Notes: a model not told the origin generated them from the letters alone. A DNA stretch of 64,000 nt from Agromyces fucosus (GCF_004134865.1 NZ_SDPO01000003.1:62001-126000), one strand, 5' to 3'. Counted from the first letter of the stretch, positions 17,204 through 25,347 are shown. Made by a program: numbers and translations.

Positions 17204-18025
17204 TCAGGTTCGCGGGTCGAGCGCGACCTCGGGCGTGCGCGCCGACGAGACGCCCGAGTAGGCGATGATCGGCCGCCCCGTCGAGGGGTGCGCGAGCACC
17301 TCGGCCTCGACGCCCCAGACGTCGCGGATGAGCCCGGGCTCGAGTACCTCGGCCGGGTTTCCGGCTGCCACGACCCGGCCGCCGTCGAGCACGATCACGT
17401 GGTCCGCGTACGCGGCCGCGAGCCCGAGGTCGTGCAGCGCAGCGAGCACCGTGCGCCCCGACCCGGCAAGGGTGCGGAGCAGCTCGAGGCTCGTGAGCTG
17501 GGCGCGCACGTCGAGGTGGTTGGTCGGTTCGTCGAGGAGCAGCAGTTCGGGCTCCTGCGCGAGCGCCCTCGCGAGGTTCACCCGCTGGCGTTCGCCGCCC
17601 GAGAGCGTCGCGTACTCGCGCGCGGCGAGCGGTTCAAGGCCGAGCACCGCGAGCGATTCGGCGACGACGGCATGATCGCGGTCGCCGAGGCCCGACCACG
17701 GCCCGAGGTGCGGGGTGCGGCCGAGTGCGACGACCTCGTGCACGCGCAGCTCGGGGGCCTCGTGCGTCTCCTGCTCGGCGAGCGCGATGCGGCGCGCCAG
17801 GTCGCGGCGGCGCAGCGCGGCGAGGTCGTGTCCGGCGAAGGCGAGCGCACCGGCATCCGCTCGCTCGATGCCCGCGATGAGGTGCAGCAGGGTGGACTTG
17901 CCGGCGCCGTTCGGGCCGAGCAACGCGCCGAGGGCGCCTGCGGGCACGGTGACGTCGACCTCGTCGACGACGAGCCGGCCGGTGCGCGAGAAGCGCACGC
18001 GCGAGAGATCGAGGCCGTCGGTCAT
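17204..18025 (-). CDS. ABC transporter ATPase of the proposed F420-0 importer
   Basis: 273 residues, ATG 18025 overlapping the permease stop (ATGA). Walker A is GPNGAGKST, signature LSGGERQRV, Walker B LLLLDEPTNHLD and switch LHDLGLAAAYADHV. It is FecE/BtuD/HmuV type, the partner of FecCD permeases. Family-wise, a FecCD-like cassette in F420-using actinobacteria has been proposed to carry F420-0 (TIGR03873 ATPase, TIGR03869 permease, TIGR03868 binding protein). The cofD gene just upstream supports that assignment over iron or heme, but the ligand is not proven. Confidence 0.85.
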   Translation of the reverse strand: MTDGLDLSRVRFSRTGRLVVDEVDVTVPAGALGALLGPNGAGKSTLLHLIAGIERADAGALAFAGHDLAALRRRDLARRIALAEQETHEAPELRVHEVVALGRTPHLGPWSGLGDRDHAVVAESLAVLGLEPLAAREYATLSGGERQRVNLARALAQEPELLLLDEPTNHLDVRAQLTSLELLRTLAGSGRTVLAALHDLGLAAAYADHVIVLDGGRVVAAGNPAEVLEPGLIRDVWGVEAEVLAHPSTGRPIIAYSGVSSARTPEVALDPRT

Positions 18026-19185
18026 GAGACCCTCCGTCGCATCAGGAGCAGGGCGAACACCGGCCCGCCGACGAGCGCCGTGATGATGCCGACGGGCAGC
18101 TCGCGGGGGTCGAAGAGCGTGCGCGCGGCGGTGTCGGCCCAGACCAGGAACAGTGCGCCGGCGAGTGCCGAGAGCGGCAGCAGTGCGCGATGGCGCGAAC
18201 CCACGAGCAGGCGCACGCCGTGCGGCAGGATCAGGCCGACGAACCCGATCGATCCGCTCACGGCGACGAGCGCGCCGGTGAGCAGGGCGGTTCCGCCGAG
18301 CAGCAGCAGCCGGCTGCGCCCCACGTGCACCCCGAGAGCGGATGCCGCGGCATCGCCGAACGCGAACGCGTCGAGGGTGCGCGCGCTCGCGATGAGCGGG
18401 ATGCCGATCGCGACGAGCGCGCCGCCCGCGATCGCGACCGAGACCCAGTCGGTGCCGGCGAGCGAGCCGAGCAGCCAGTTGAGGATCTCGCGGTAGCTGT
18501 CGCCCGTGGCGCTCCAGAAGATGACGAGGCTCGTGACGGCGCCGAACATCGACGAGACGGCCAGGCCGGCCAGCACGGTGCGCGTGGGGGAGAGGCCGCC
18601 GCCCGAGCCGCGACCCGAGCCACGCCCCGCGGCGCCCGCGAGGGCGAGCGTTGCAACGAGGGCGACGAGCGCCCCGGCGAACGCGGCGAACGGCAGGAGC
18701 AGGCCGACGCCGAGCACGATCACGATGACGGCGCCGACCGACGCGCCCGACGAGAGGCCGAGCAGGTAGGGGTCGGCGAGCGGGTTGCGGGTCAGCGCCT
18801 GCATCACGGCACCGCAGAGCGCGAGACCGGCGCCGACCGCGGCGGCGGTGAGCACCCGGGGCATCCGGAGCTCCCACACGATGCCGTCGCGGAGCGGGCT
18901 GAGGGTCGGCTCGCCGATGCCGAGGTGCGCCAGCACGCTCGCGACGACATCCGTCGGGGCGAGGCCGGCCGGCCCGATCGTGACGGCCGCGATGACGGAG
19001 GCCGCGAGCGCGGCACCGAGTGCGACCGCCCAGACCCAGAAGCTCCCGCGACCGCCCGTCGGTCGACCCGCCGGTCGAGTAGGGCGCTCTGCGCCCGTAT
19101 CGAGACCCCGTGGCCCGATGCGCGGAGCTGTGGTCTCGATACGCTCGCTGGCGCTCGCTACTCGACCGACGGGGGTGCTGGACAT
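18022..19185 (-). CDS. FecCD-type ABC permease of the proposed F420-0 importer
   Basis: 387 residues from ATG 19185, which shares one base with the binding-protein stop (TGATG). About ten transmembrane helices follow, with family motifs LRMPRVLTAAAVGAGLALCGAVMQALTRNPLADPYLLGLSSGA and GSIGFVGLILPHGVRLLVG. The first ~48 residues are cytoplasmic and are encoded largely by an inverted-repeat element (19071-19170); an initiation site further downstream is possible. The FecCD fold imports siderophores, heme, cobalamin and, as proposed, F420-0. Gene order is cofD, binding protein, permease, ATPase. Confidence 0.87.
   Translation of the reverse strand: MSSTPVGRVASASERIETTAPRIGPRGLDTGAERPTRPAGRPTGGRGSFWVWAVALGAALAASVIAAVTIGPAGLAPTDVVASVLAHLGIGEPTLSPLRDGIVWELRMPRVLTAAAVGAGLALCGAVMQALTRNPLADPYLLGLSSGASVGAVIVIVLGVGLLLPFAAFAGALVALVATLALAGAAGRGSGRGSGGGLSPTRTVLAGLAVSSMFGAVTSLVIFWSATGDSYREILNWLLGSLAGTDWVSVAIAGGALVAIGIPLIASARTLDAFAFGDAAASALGVHVGRSRLLLLGGTALLTGALVAVSGSIGFVGLILPHGVRLLVGSRHRALLPLSALAGALFLVWADTAARTLFDPRELPVGIITALVGGPVFALLLMRRRVS
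19071..19170. repeat. Long imperfect inverted repeat inside the permease 5' end
   Basis: The arm at 19071-19107 and the arm at ~19132-19169 are imperfect reverse complements; both contain GGTCGAGTAG and GTATCGAGACC words. The centre is ~24 bp. The same words occur in the element at 10778-10828. It lies within the coding frame of the permease and stays in frame. Confidence 0.65.
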
Positions 19186-20183
19186 CAGCCGAGGGCTCCG
19201 AGCTGGTCGACGAGCGACGCGACGGCGCCGACGTTGCGCACGCCCGCCTCGGTCGCGGGGAAGTCGACGACGAGGTACCGCTTCGCCTGCACGGCCGGCA
19301 GAGCCGCGGTCGCGGCGTTCGCCTCGAGGTGCGCGATCTTCTGCTCGGCGGTGTTCCACGCGGCGTCGACGAGCACGATGACGTCGGGGTTCGCGGCGAC
19401 GATCGCTTCCCAGCCCATCGAGGTCCAGGTGTCCTCGACGTCGGCCGCGATGTTCTCGAGACCGGCGGCCTGCATGATCATCTGCGGTGCTCCGATGCCG
19501 GCGCCGACGAACGGCGTCTCGTCGCCCGAGCTATACCAGAGGGCCGTGAGGCCATCGGCGTTCGGCTCGATCGCGTCGAGCTCGGCGCGCTGGGTAGAGA
19601 CGAGGTCGGCCGCGGCATCCGGAACGCCGAAGATGTCTCCCGCCTCCTCGAACTCGCGGAAGACCTCGTCGAAGGTGAGCGGGTTCGGCATGTAGCCCTC
19701 GCCCTTGCACGCGGCAGGTGCGACGTACGTCGCGACGCCGAGCTTCGCGAGCGTCTCGCGATCGCCGGCGCCCTCGGCGGAGAGGTTGGACTCCCACCCG
19801 GCGAAGACGAGGTCGGGCTCGGCCGCGAGCGTCGCCTCCTGCGACGGCACCTTCTCGGAGAGCGCCTCGACGCCCGACGCGGCGCCGGTGTAGGCGTCGG
19901 GAACGGGGCCGTCGCTGAACGCCGAGCCGACGACGCGGTCTTCGAGCCCGAGGGCGAGCAGCAGTTCGAGCGTCGACGACTTGATCGTCACGACGCGCTC
20001 GGGCGCCGCCTCGAAGGTCACCTCGGTGCCGCAGTTGTCGATCGTGAGCGGGTATCCGGATGCCGCGGCGTCAGCGGTGGCGTCGGGCGTCGCGGGACCG
20101 GCGACGCTGCCGGTGGCACATCCGCCGAGGAGGAGGATCGCGGCGAACGGCGCGGCGATGAAGAGGGAACGGGACGCGGGCAT
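19185..20183 (-). CDS. Substrate-binding lipoprotein of the proposed F420-0 importer
   Basis: 332 residues, ATG 20183. The signal peptide ends in lipobox LLGGC, so the protein is membrane-tethered. The body is a class III (TroA/BtuF-like) binding protein: PERVVTIKSSTLELLLALGLEDRVVGSAF, PDLVFAGWESN, the long inter-lobe helix, and NPDVIVLVDAAW. It fits the TIGR03868 group proposed to bind F420-0 in actinobacteria. cofD lies 108 bp upstream on the same strand. Iron-siderophore or cobalamin binding is the main alternative; I saw no cobalamin-riboswitch core in the leader. Confidence 0.84.
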   Translation of the reverse strand: MPASRSLFIAAPFAAILLLGGCATGSVAGPATPDATADAAASGYPLTIDNCGTEVTFEAAPERVVTIKSSTLELLLALGLEDRVVGSAFSDGPVPDAYTGAASGVEALSEKVPSQEATLAAEPDLVFAGWESNLSAEGAGDRETLAKLGVATYVAPAACKGEGYMPNPLTFDEVFREFEEAGDIFGVPDAAADLVSTQRAELDAIEPNADGLTALWYSSGDETPFVGAGIGAPQMIMQAAGLENIAADVEDTWTSMGWEAIVAANPDVIVLVDAAWNTAEQKIAHLEANAATAALPAVQAKRYLVVDFPATEAGVRNVGAVASLVDQLGALG

Positions 20184-20200
20184 CAGGCCTCCGGATGGCG

Positions 20201-20235
20201 TGCGAGTAGGGCACCGACGTTGTCGGGGACTCGCA
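20201..20235 (-). promoter_or_regulatory. Nested hairpin in the leader of the transporter genes
   Basis: The outer arms are TGCGAGT (20201-20207) and ACTCGCA (20229-20235). The inner arms are CCGAC (20213-20217) and GTCGG (20221-20225). It lies 17 nt upstream of the binding-protein ATG, between cofD and the transporter. It could be a terminator/attenuator or translation-control stem. Confidence 0.4.
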
Positions 20236-20291
20236 GCCCAATGCCGGGCCGCACACGCCGATCAGATCCAGATCAGCGGGTCGGCACCATC

Positions 20292-21287
20292 CTAGACCGC
20301 GAGGTCGAGGGCCGCACCGGCGAGATCGGCCGAGGTGTCGAGGTCGCGCATCCAGAGGGGCACGGATGCCGCGGTGAGCCCGATCCCCTCGAGCGACGCG
20401 AGCGCCGGGGCATCCGCTTCGTCGACGAGCCAGCCGTCGAGCAGGCCGCCGGCCGACCGCGAGCCGTAGTGCCGGCCGACCGCTTCGGCGCTCGTCTCGA
20501 CGCCGATGACGGGCAGGCACGCGTCGGCCATGCCGCGCACGACCTTGCCGCCGATGATCGGCGAGACGCCGACGACCGGCGCCGAGGTCTCGGCGAGCGC
20601 CTCGCGGATGCCGGGCACGGCGAGGATCGTGCCGATCGAGACGACCGGGTTCGACGGGGCGATGAGCACGACGTCGGCGCCGAGGATCGCCTCGACGACG
20701 CCCGGAGCCGGGCGGGCCGACGCGATGTTCCGCTGCCGGAAGGCGACCGCGGGCAGCGTGGCGCGGTATCGGGTCCACCACTCCTGGAAGTGCATCTCGC
20801 GCTCGCCGTCGAGTTGGTCGGGGTCGGCGACGAGCACGTCGGTGTCGACCTCGGTGTCGGTCGCCGGCAGCAGGTGCACGCCGAGCGGCCAGCGCTGCTG
20901 CAGGCGGTGCGCCACCTCGGACGGCGTCGCGCCCTCGCGGAGCCACGCCGTGCGTGCCAGGTGCGTGCCGAGGTCGAGGTCGCCGAGGGTGAACCACGGC
21001 CAGCCGACGCCCCACTCGCGGAGCTCCGCGGCGACGCGTTCGCTCTCGCCCGCCCGGCCCCAGCCGCGCTCGGTGTCGTTGACGCCGGCGAGCGAGTAGA
21101 GGAGCGAGTCGAAGTCGGGCATGAGGCGCACGCCCGCGAGCCAGATGTCGTCGCCCGTGTTGACGACCACGCTGACGGATGCCTCGGTGCCCCCGTCGCC
21201 ATCGGGCCAGCGCCGGGCGCACTCCTCGCGCACGCCGCGCACGAAGCGCGAGCCTCCGACTCCGCCTGCGAGCACCGTGATCTGCAC
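20292..21287 (-). CDS. cofD: 2-phospho-L-lactate transferase (F420-0 synthase)
   Basis: 331 residues from GTG 21287. CofD/FbiA features: ITVLAGGVGGSRFVRGV at the N-terminus (GDPfucose-like nucleotide loop), NTGDDIWLAGVRLMPDFDSLLYSLAGVND, FTLGDLDLGTHLART and LIAPSNPVVSIGTILAVPG with SPIIGGKVVRGMAD. It transfers the phospholactyl or phosphoenolpyruvyl group from the CofC product to Fo, giving (dehydro)F420-0. Length matches the family. The gene leads the transporter set rather than cofC or cofE. Confidence 0.94.
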   Translation of the reverse strand: MQITVLAGGVGGSRFVRGVREECARRWPDGDGGTEASVSVVVNTGDDIWLAGVRLMPDFDSLLYSLAGVNDTERGWGRAGESERVAAELREWGVGWPWFTLGDLDLGTHLARTAWLREGATPSEVAHRLQQRWPLGVHLLPATDTEVDTDVLVADPDQLDGEREMHFQEWWTRYRATLPAVAFRQRNIASARPAPGVVEAILGADVVLIAPSNPVVSIGTILAVPGIREALAETSAPVVGVSPIIGGKVVRGMADACLPVIGVETSAEAVGRHYGSRSAGGLLDGWLVDEADAPALASLEGIGLTAASVPLWMRDLDTSADLAGAALDLAV

Positions 21288-21321
21288 CGTCCAACCCTAT
21301 GGCCGCCGGTCGGATCGTTCG

Positions 21322-21381
21322 GGACCACTCGTGTCGCGCGGGACCGTGGATATCCGTGGTCCCGCGCGAAACGAGTGGTCC
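21322..21381. repeat. 60-bp palindrome, copy A
   Basis: It is a near-complete palindrome centred at 21351.5. Outer arms are GGACCACTCGT (21322-21332) and ACGAGTGGTCC (21371-21381); inner arms are TCGCGCGGGACC (21334-21345) and GGTCCCGCGCGA (21358-21369); centre GGATATCC. It begins 30 bp after the stop of the DUF4406-like gene (minus strand). Copies B (22647-22706) and C (46479-46538) share the layout. Confidence 0.9.
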
Positions 21382-21410
21382 GACGATCGCCACGGAGTGG
21401 ACGACGCCGG

Positions 21411-21815
21411 TCAGGCGACGCCCGCGGCCTCCAGCACCGGGATCTCGTCGATCGAGCGGTACACCGGGATGCCCCTGGCCTCGGCGATGCGCACGTCCTG
21501 GTCGGCGCCCTGCGAAGCGCCCTCGAGGCGCAGCACGGCGTCGCAGTGCTGCAGCAGACGGTGGGCGGTCGCGTACATGACGTCGCCCTCGGCGGGCGGC
21601 ATGCCATCAGCGGATGCCTCGGGGCCCGAGGCATCCGCCGCCACGCGCAGGATCGGCAGCGCGACCCATTCGCCGATCATCGGCACGTGTCCTCGTTCGT
21701 AGATGGGCCAGGAGGCCTCCTCGAGGCGTTCGAGGTTGCGGGCGATGCGGGCGGGGTCGCCGTCGGTGCCCGAGCGATAGGGGCCGGCGATGAGGATGAG
21801 CAGTGGTTTCGACAT
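21411..21815 (-). CDS. DUF4406 / nucleoside deoxyribosyltransferase-like protein
   Basis: 134 residues from ATG 21815; an in-frame ATG at 21827 is an alternative. The start MSKPLLILIAGPYRSGT followed by ARIARNLERLEEASWPIYERGHVPMIGEW and a C-terminal HCDAVLRLEGASQGADQDVRIAEARGIPVYRSIDEIP matches DUF4406 and small nucleoside 2-deoxyribosyltransferase-like folds (Rossmann-like, GPYR phosphate loop, ADxD helix). The enzymatic role is unproven. It is divergent from a DeoR regulator over a 49-bp gap, which suggests a shared control, possibly in nucleoside or sugar metabolism. Confidence 0.7.
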   Translation of the reverse strand: MSKPLLILIAGPYRSGTDGDPARIARNLERLEEASWPIYERGHVPMIGEWVALPILRVAADASGPEASADGMPPAEGDVMYATAHRLLQHCDAVLRLEGASQGADQDVRIAEARGIPVYRSIDEIPVLEAAGVA

Positions 21816-21864
21816 GTCGGCCACCATAACGTGCAAGAATGTGAAGAAACAAGGAGGAACGTGC

Positions 21865-22623
21865 ATGCTGACCGCGCAACGCCGTGAACTGCTGCTCGAA
21901 CTGCTGCAGCGCGACGGCCGCATCGTCGCCGCCGACGTCGCGGCCGACCTGGGCATCTCCGAGGACACCATCCGCCGCGACCTCCGTGAGCTCGCCGCCG
22001 CCGGGCTCTGCCAGCGGGTCTACGGGGGAGCGCTGCCGGCATCGCCCGCCACCTCGCCGTACGAGGCGCGCACCCGCATCGAGCCCGAGAGCAAGCACCG
22101 CATCGCCGTCGCCGCGGCGCGCCTCATCGAACCCGGCTCGACCGTGCTGCTCGACGGCGGCACGAGCACGCTCGCGCTCGTCGGGGCACTGCCGCGCTCG
22201 CTGCGCGCGACCGTCATCACGCACAGCCCGACCATCGCCGTGGCGCTCGCCGAGCACGACCACGTCGAACTGCAGCTCATCGGCGGCCGGGTGTATCGGC
22301 ACTCCATGGTCACGTGCGGCGCGATCGCCGTCGAGGCCCTGCGCGAGGTGAGCGCCGACCTGTTCTTCCTCGGCGTCACCGGTGTTCACGCGGAGGCCGG
22401 CCTCACGACCGGCGATGCGGAGGAGGCGGCGATGAAGCGCGCGCTCGCACGATCGGCCGCCGAGACCTACGTGCTCGCGAGCACCGAGAAGATCGGCGCC
22501 GCCTCGACGTACCGGGTGCTGCCCCTCGACGGGGTGGCGGGCGTCGTCACCGATGCCGACGGCGCCTCGCCGGCGATGCGCGAGCTCGACGACGCGGGGG
22601 TCCGGCTCATCCCGGCGCACTGA
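21865..22623 (+). CDS. DeoR/GlpR family transcriptional regulator
   Basis: 252 residues, ATG 21865 with AAGGAGG 7 nt upstream. The N-terminal DeoR helix-turn-helix is clear: RRELLLELLQRDGRIVAADVAADLGISEDTIRRDLRELAAAGLCQRVYGGAL. The DeoRC sensor domain follows (STVLLDGGTSTLALVGALP, ADLFFLGVTGVHAEAGLTTGDAEEAAMKRALARSA, STEKIG). Such proteins respond to phosphosugars. AACGTGCA is repeated at 21828-21835 and 21858-21865 in the promoter/5' region and may be its site. The only divergent neighbour is the DUF4406-like gene, the most likely target. Confidence 0.92.
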   Translation: MLTAQRRELLLELLQRDGRIVAADVAADLGISEDTIRRDLRELAAAGLCQRVYGGALPASPATSPYEARTRIEPESKHRIAVAAARLIEPGSTVLLDGGTSTLALVGALPRSLRATVITHSPTIAVALAEHDHVELQLIGGRVYRHSMVTCGAIAVEALREVSADLFFLGVTGVHAEAGLTTGDAEEAAMKRALARSAAETYVLASTEKIGAASTYRVLPLDGVAGVVTDADGASPAMRELDDAGVRLIPAH

Positions 22624-22646
22624 GCCGAGCCGGGGCGTGGCGTTCG

Positions 22647-22706
22647 GGACCACTCATGTCGCACGAGACCACGGATATCGGTGGTCCCGTGCGAGACGAG
22701 TGGTCC
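22647..22706. repeat. 60-bp palindrome, copy B
   Basis: Same family as copy A, centred at GATATC (22674-22679). Outer arms begin GGACCACTC and end GAGTGGTCC. It starts 24 bp after the DeoR stop codon and lies ahead of the EF-G-like gene. A few mismatches are paired by G-U-compatible or single changes, as expected for a drifting copy. Confidence 0.88.
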
Positions 22707-22830
22707 GAGCTGGATCGAGACACGCTCAGTCGCGGCGCGCCCGCCGAACCGGGCCGCCCGAGGACTGGCGCTCGCGGCCGACCGGGTACACGATGGGACG
22801 GACAGCACCGCACCGGCGCGGGAGGCGAAC

Positions 22831-24885
22831 ATGAATCCGGCATCGACACCGACCCACCGCACCATCGCGCTCGTGGGCGGGGCGGGTTCCGGCAAGACGA
22901 CACTGCTCGAAGCGCTGCTGCTGCGGGCCGGCGCGATCCCGAGGGCGGGCAGCGTCGAGCAGGGCTCGACGACCGGCGACCACGAGCCCGAAGAGATCGC
23001 CAGGGGCATGACCCTCGGGCTCTCGCTCGCCCACGTGGGCTGGGCGACACCCGACGGCGTCGAGCACGCCATGACCCTCGCCGACGCGCCGGGGCATCCC
23101 GATTTCGTCGGCGGGCTCGACACGGCCCTCGCGATCGCGGATGCCGCGTTGCTGACCGTCAGCGCGGTCGACGGCGTGACGGCGGGCACGCGAAATGCCT
23201 GGGCTGCGGTGCGGGCGGCTGCCGTGCCGCTCATCGTCGTCATCACGCAGGAGGACAAGGCGCGAGCCGACTTCCGCCGCGTGCTGGCGGAGCTGCGCGA
23301 GGCGTTCGGCGAACGTCTCGTGGCGCTCGAGCTGCCGCTCGGCGAGGAGCACGACTTCACCGCGCTCGCCGACGTGCTGAGCGAGCACGCCCTCGTCTAC
23401 GACGAGGCGGGCCGTCATCACGACGAGCCGCTGCCGGCCGGGGCCGAGGCGGAGGAGCACCGACTGCACGTCGAGGTGACGGAGGAGATCGTCTCGCACG
23501 ACGACGAGCTGCTCGAGGCGTACCTCGACGGGCGCGAGCCCGCGGCATCCGACCTCGAACGCACGCTCGCCCGCGAGGTGGCGACCGGCGCGGCGATCCC
23601 GGTGGTCGTGTGTTCCGCGCTGACCGGCGCCGGCGTCGACCGGATCGCCGACCTCGTGTGCGCACTCGCGCCGGCGGCGACCGCGCACGACAGCCGCATC
23701 GTCATGGGCGGCACCGAGGTCGCCGTCGCCCCGAACCCCGACGGCGAGACGGTGCTGCACGTCTTCCGCACCGTCGCCGACCCGTTCGTCGGGCAGGTGT
23801 CGATGTTCAAGGTGCTCTCGGGGGTCGTGCACCCGAGCGACCGGCTCGTCAACGCCACGACGGGCGCCGAGGAGCGCCTGCACGGGCTCTTCCGCCTGCG
23901 CGGGGCCGAGCACCTGCCCGCCGACGCGCTCCGCGCGGGCGAGGTCGGCGCGGTCGCGAAGCTCACGGGATCGCCCTCGGGCACGCTGCTGTGGTCGCGT
24001 GCCGGCGTGCGCGCCGAGCCGGCGCCGCTGCCGCACCGGGAGCCCGTGTTCGCGATGAGCCTCACCCCCGTGTCGCAGTCCGACGACGAGAAGCTCATGA
24101 CGTCGCTCGGCCGCATCGTGGCAGAGGATCCGACGCTCGTGATCGACCGAACGGGCGGCGCGGCGATCCTCCGTGGGCTCGGCGACACGCACATCGCCGT
24201 CGCCGTCGAGCGGCTCGCCCGTGTGTTCGGCGTGCACGTCACGACCTCGCCCGCGCCGATCGCCTACCGCGAGACGATCGCCGGCCGGACCGAGGTCGAG
24301 GGTCGGCTCAAGAAGCAGTCGGGCGGGCACGGCCAGTTCGCCGTGGTGCAGCTGCGGGTCTCGCCGCTGCCGCTCGGCGGCGGTTTCGAGTTCGTCGACT
24401 CCGTCGTCGGCGGCGCCGTACCGCGCTCGTACATCCCGGCCGTCGAGAAGGGCGCACGTGACGCCCTCGCGGCGGGCGGGCCGCAGGGACATCCGGTGGT
24501 CGACGTGCGGGTCGAACTCGTCGACGGCAAGTCGCACTCGGTCGACTCGTCGGACATGGCGTTCCGAACGGCGGCGTCGATCGGCGTGAAGGCCGCGCTC
24601 GCGGAGGCGGGAACGGTGCTGCTGGAGCCGGTCTCGCTCGTGACCGTCGCGGTGCCGAGCGAACTGCAGGGCACGGTGCTGACCGACCTGTCGGGCCGTC
24701 GCGGCCGGGTCGTCGCCACCGATGTCGTCGGCGACGGTCGGGCCCGCATCGTCGCGAACGTGCCCGAGGCCGAGCTCGATCGCTACGTGCTCGACCTCCG
24801 CTCGATCACGGCGGGGCAGGCGGAGCTCATGATGAGCCCCGATCACTACGCCCGGGTGCCGAAGGGGTCGAACGCGACGGCGTGA
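22831..24885 (+). CDS. Elongation factor G-like protein (EF-G2/FusA2 type)
   Basis: 684 residues, ATG 22831 with GGGAGG upstream. All EF-G domains are present: G domain (GGAGSGKTTLLEALL, DAPGHPDFVGGLD), domain II (ADPFVGQVSMFKVLSG), domains III-V (SLGRIVAEDPTLVI, GRLKKQSGGHGQFAVVQL, SYIPAVEKGARDAL, PSELQGTVLTDLSGRRGRV). The G4 motif, normally NKxD, reads TQEDK, and the switch I region is short. It matches mycobacterial FusA2 more than canonical FusA. Those homologues lack ribosome-stimulated GTPase activity, so a translation role is unlikely to be the standard one. Confidence 0.9.
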   Translation: MNPASTPTHRTIALVGGAGSGKTTLLEALLLRAGAIPRAGSVEQGSTTGDHEPEEIARGMTLGLSLAHVGWATPDGVEHAMTLADAPGHPDFVGGLDTALAIADAALLTVSAVDGVTAGTRNAWAAVRAAAVPLIVVITQEDKARADFRRVLAELREAFGERLVALELPLGEEHDFTALADVLSEHALVYDEAGRHHDEPLPAGAEAEEHRLHVEVTEEIVSHDDELLEAYLDGREPAASDLERTLAREVATGAAIPVVVCSALTGAGVDRIADLVCALAPAATAHDSRIVMGGTEVAVAPNPDGETVLHVFRTVADPFVGQVSMFKVLSGVVHPSDRLVNATTGAEERLHGLFRLRGAEHLPADALRAGEVGAVAKLTGSPSGTLLWSRAGVRAEPAPLPHREPVFAMSLTPVSQSDDEKLMTSLGRIVAEDPTLVIDRTGGAAILRGLGDTHIAVAVERLARVFGVHVTTSPAPIAYRETIAGRTEVEGRLKKQSGGHGQFAVVQLRVSPLPLGGGFEFVDSVVGGAVPRSYIPAVEKGARDALAAGGPQGHPVVDVRVELVDGKSHSVDSSDMAFRTAASIGVKAALAEAGTVLLEPVSLVTVAVPSELQGTVLTDLSGRRGRVVATDVVGDGRARIVANVPEAELDRYVLDLRSITAGQAELMMSPDHYARVPKGSNATA

Positions 24886-24897
24886 ACGGCGGCCGAC

Positions 24898-25347
24898 TCA
24901 CCCGAGCGCGCTGAGGATCTCGCGTCGGGAGAAGCTCGAGGTCGGCAGGGCGCTCGCGCGCTGTGCCAGCACGCGGCCGGAGGCGTCGACGACGAAGGTG
25001 CCGCTGTGCTGCAGCGCGAGGAACCGGCCGAGCCCGACATCGCGATGGCGCTCACCCGACGCGAACACGCGCAGCGTCGTGCGGCGGGCGACGGCGGCGG
25101 CCTCGACGGCTCCGCCCGGGGTGATGACGATCGCGCTCGCGCCCCGCAGCAGGCCGGCATCCGACATCCGCTGCAGTTCGCGCACGTGTGCGCGGCAGAC
25201 CGGACAGGTGCTCGTCCGCATGAAGAAGACGACGCCGCCGTGGTCGCCGATGCCGTCCATCACTCGTGACGTGCCACCCGCAGCGTCGACCAGCGGGATG
25301 TTCGGGAGGGTGTCGCCGAGCGCGGGGAGCGTGATGGTGCCTGACAT
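24898..25347 (-). CDS. Thioredoxin-fold (AhpC/TSA-like) protein
   Basis: 149 residues, ATG 25347. The fold is AlgoPrx/TlpA-like: LGDTLPNIPLVDAAGG, VVFFMRTSTCPVCRAHVRELQRM with a CxxC pair (Cys-Pro-Val-Cys), AIVITPGG and GTFVVDASGRVLA. The CPVC motif suggests a thiol-disulfide or peroxide-reducing role in the cytoplasm; there is no signal peptide. It is divergent from a MarR regulator through an array of three GGTTGC motifs, so it is probably under redox- or phenolic-responsive control. Confidence 0.85.
   Translation of the reverse strand: MSGTITLPALGDTLPNIPLVDAAGGTSRVMDGIGDHGGVVFFMRTSTCPVCRAHVRELQRMSDAGLLRGASAIVITPGGAVEAAAVARRTTLRVFASGERHRDVGLGRFLALQHSGTFVVDASGRVLAQRASALPTSSFSRREILSALG

Noticed and set aside
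19185..20291. Cobalamin riboswitch upstream of a FecCD/BtuF-like system
   Set aside because: I looked for the B12-box core in the 108-bp leader and did not see it; only a simple nested hairpin is present. Neighbouring cofD supports an F420-type ligand.
21322..22706. Insertion sequence or composite transposon bounded by copies A and B
   Set aside because: The palindromes are internally symmetrical, not inverted relative to each other as IS ends, there is no transposase between them, and the enclosed DUF4406 and DeoR genes look like normal chromosomal genes.
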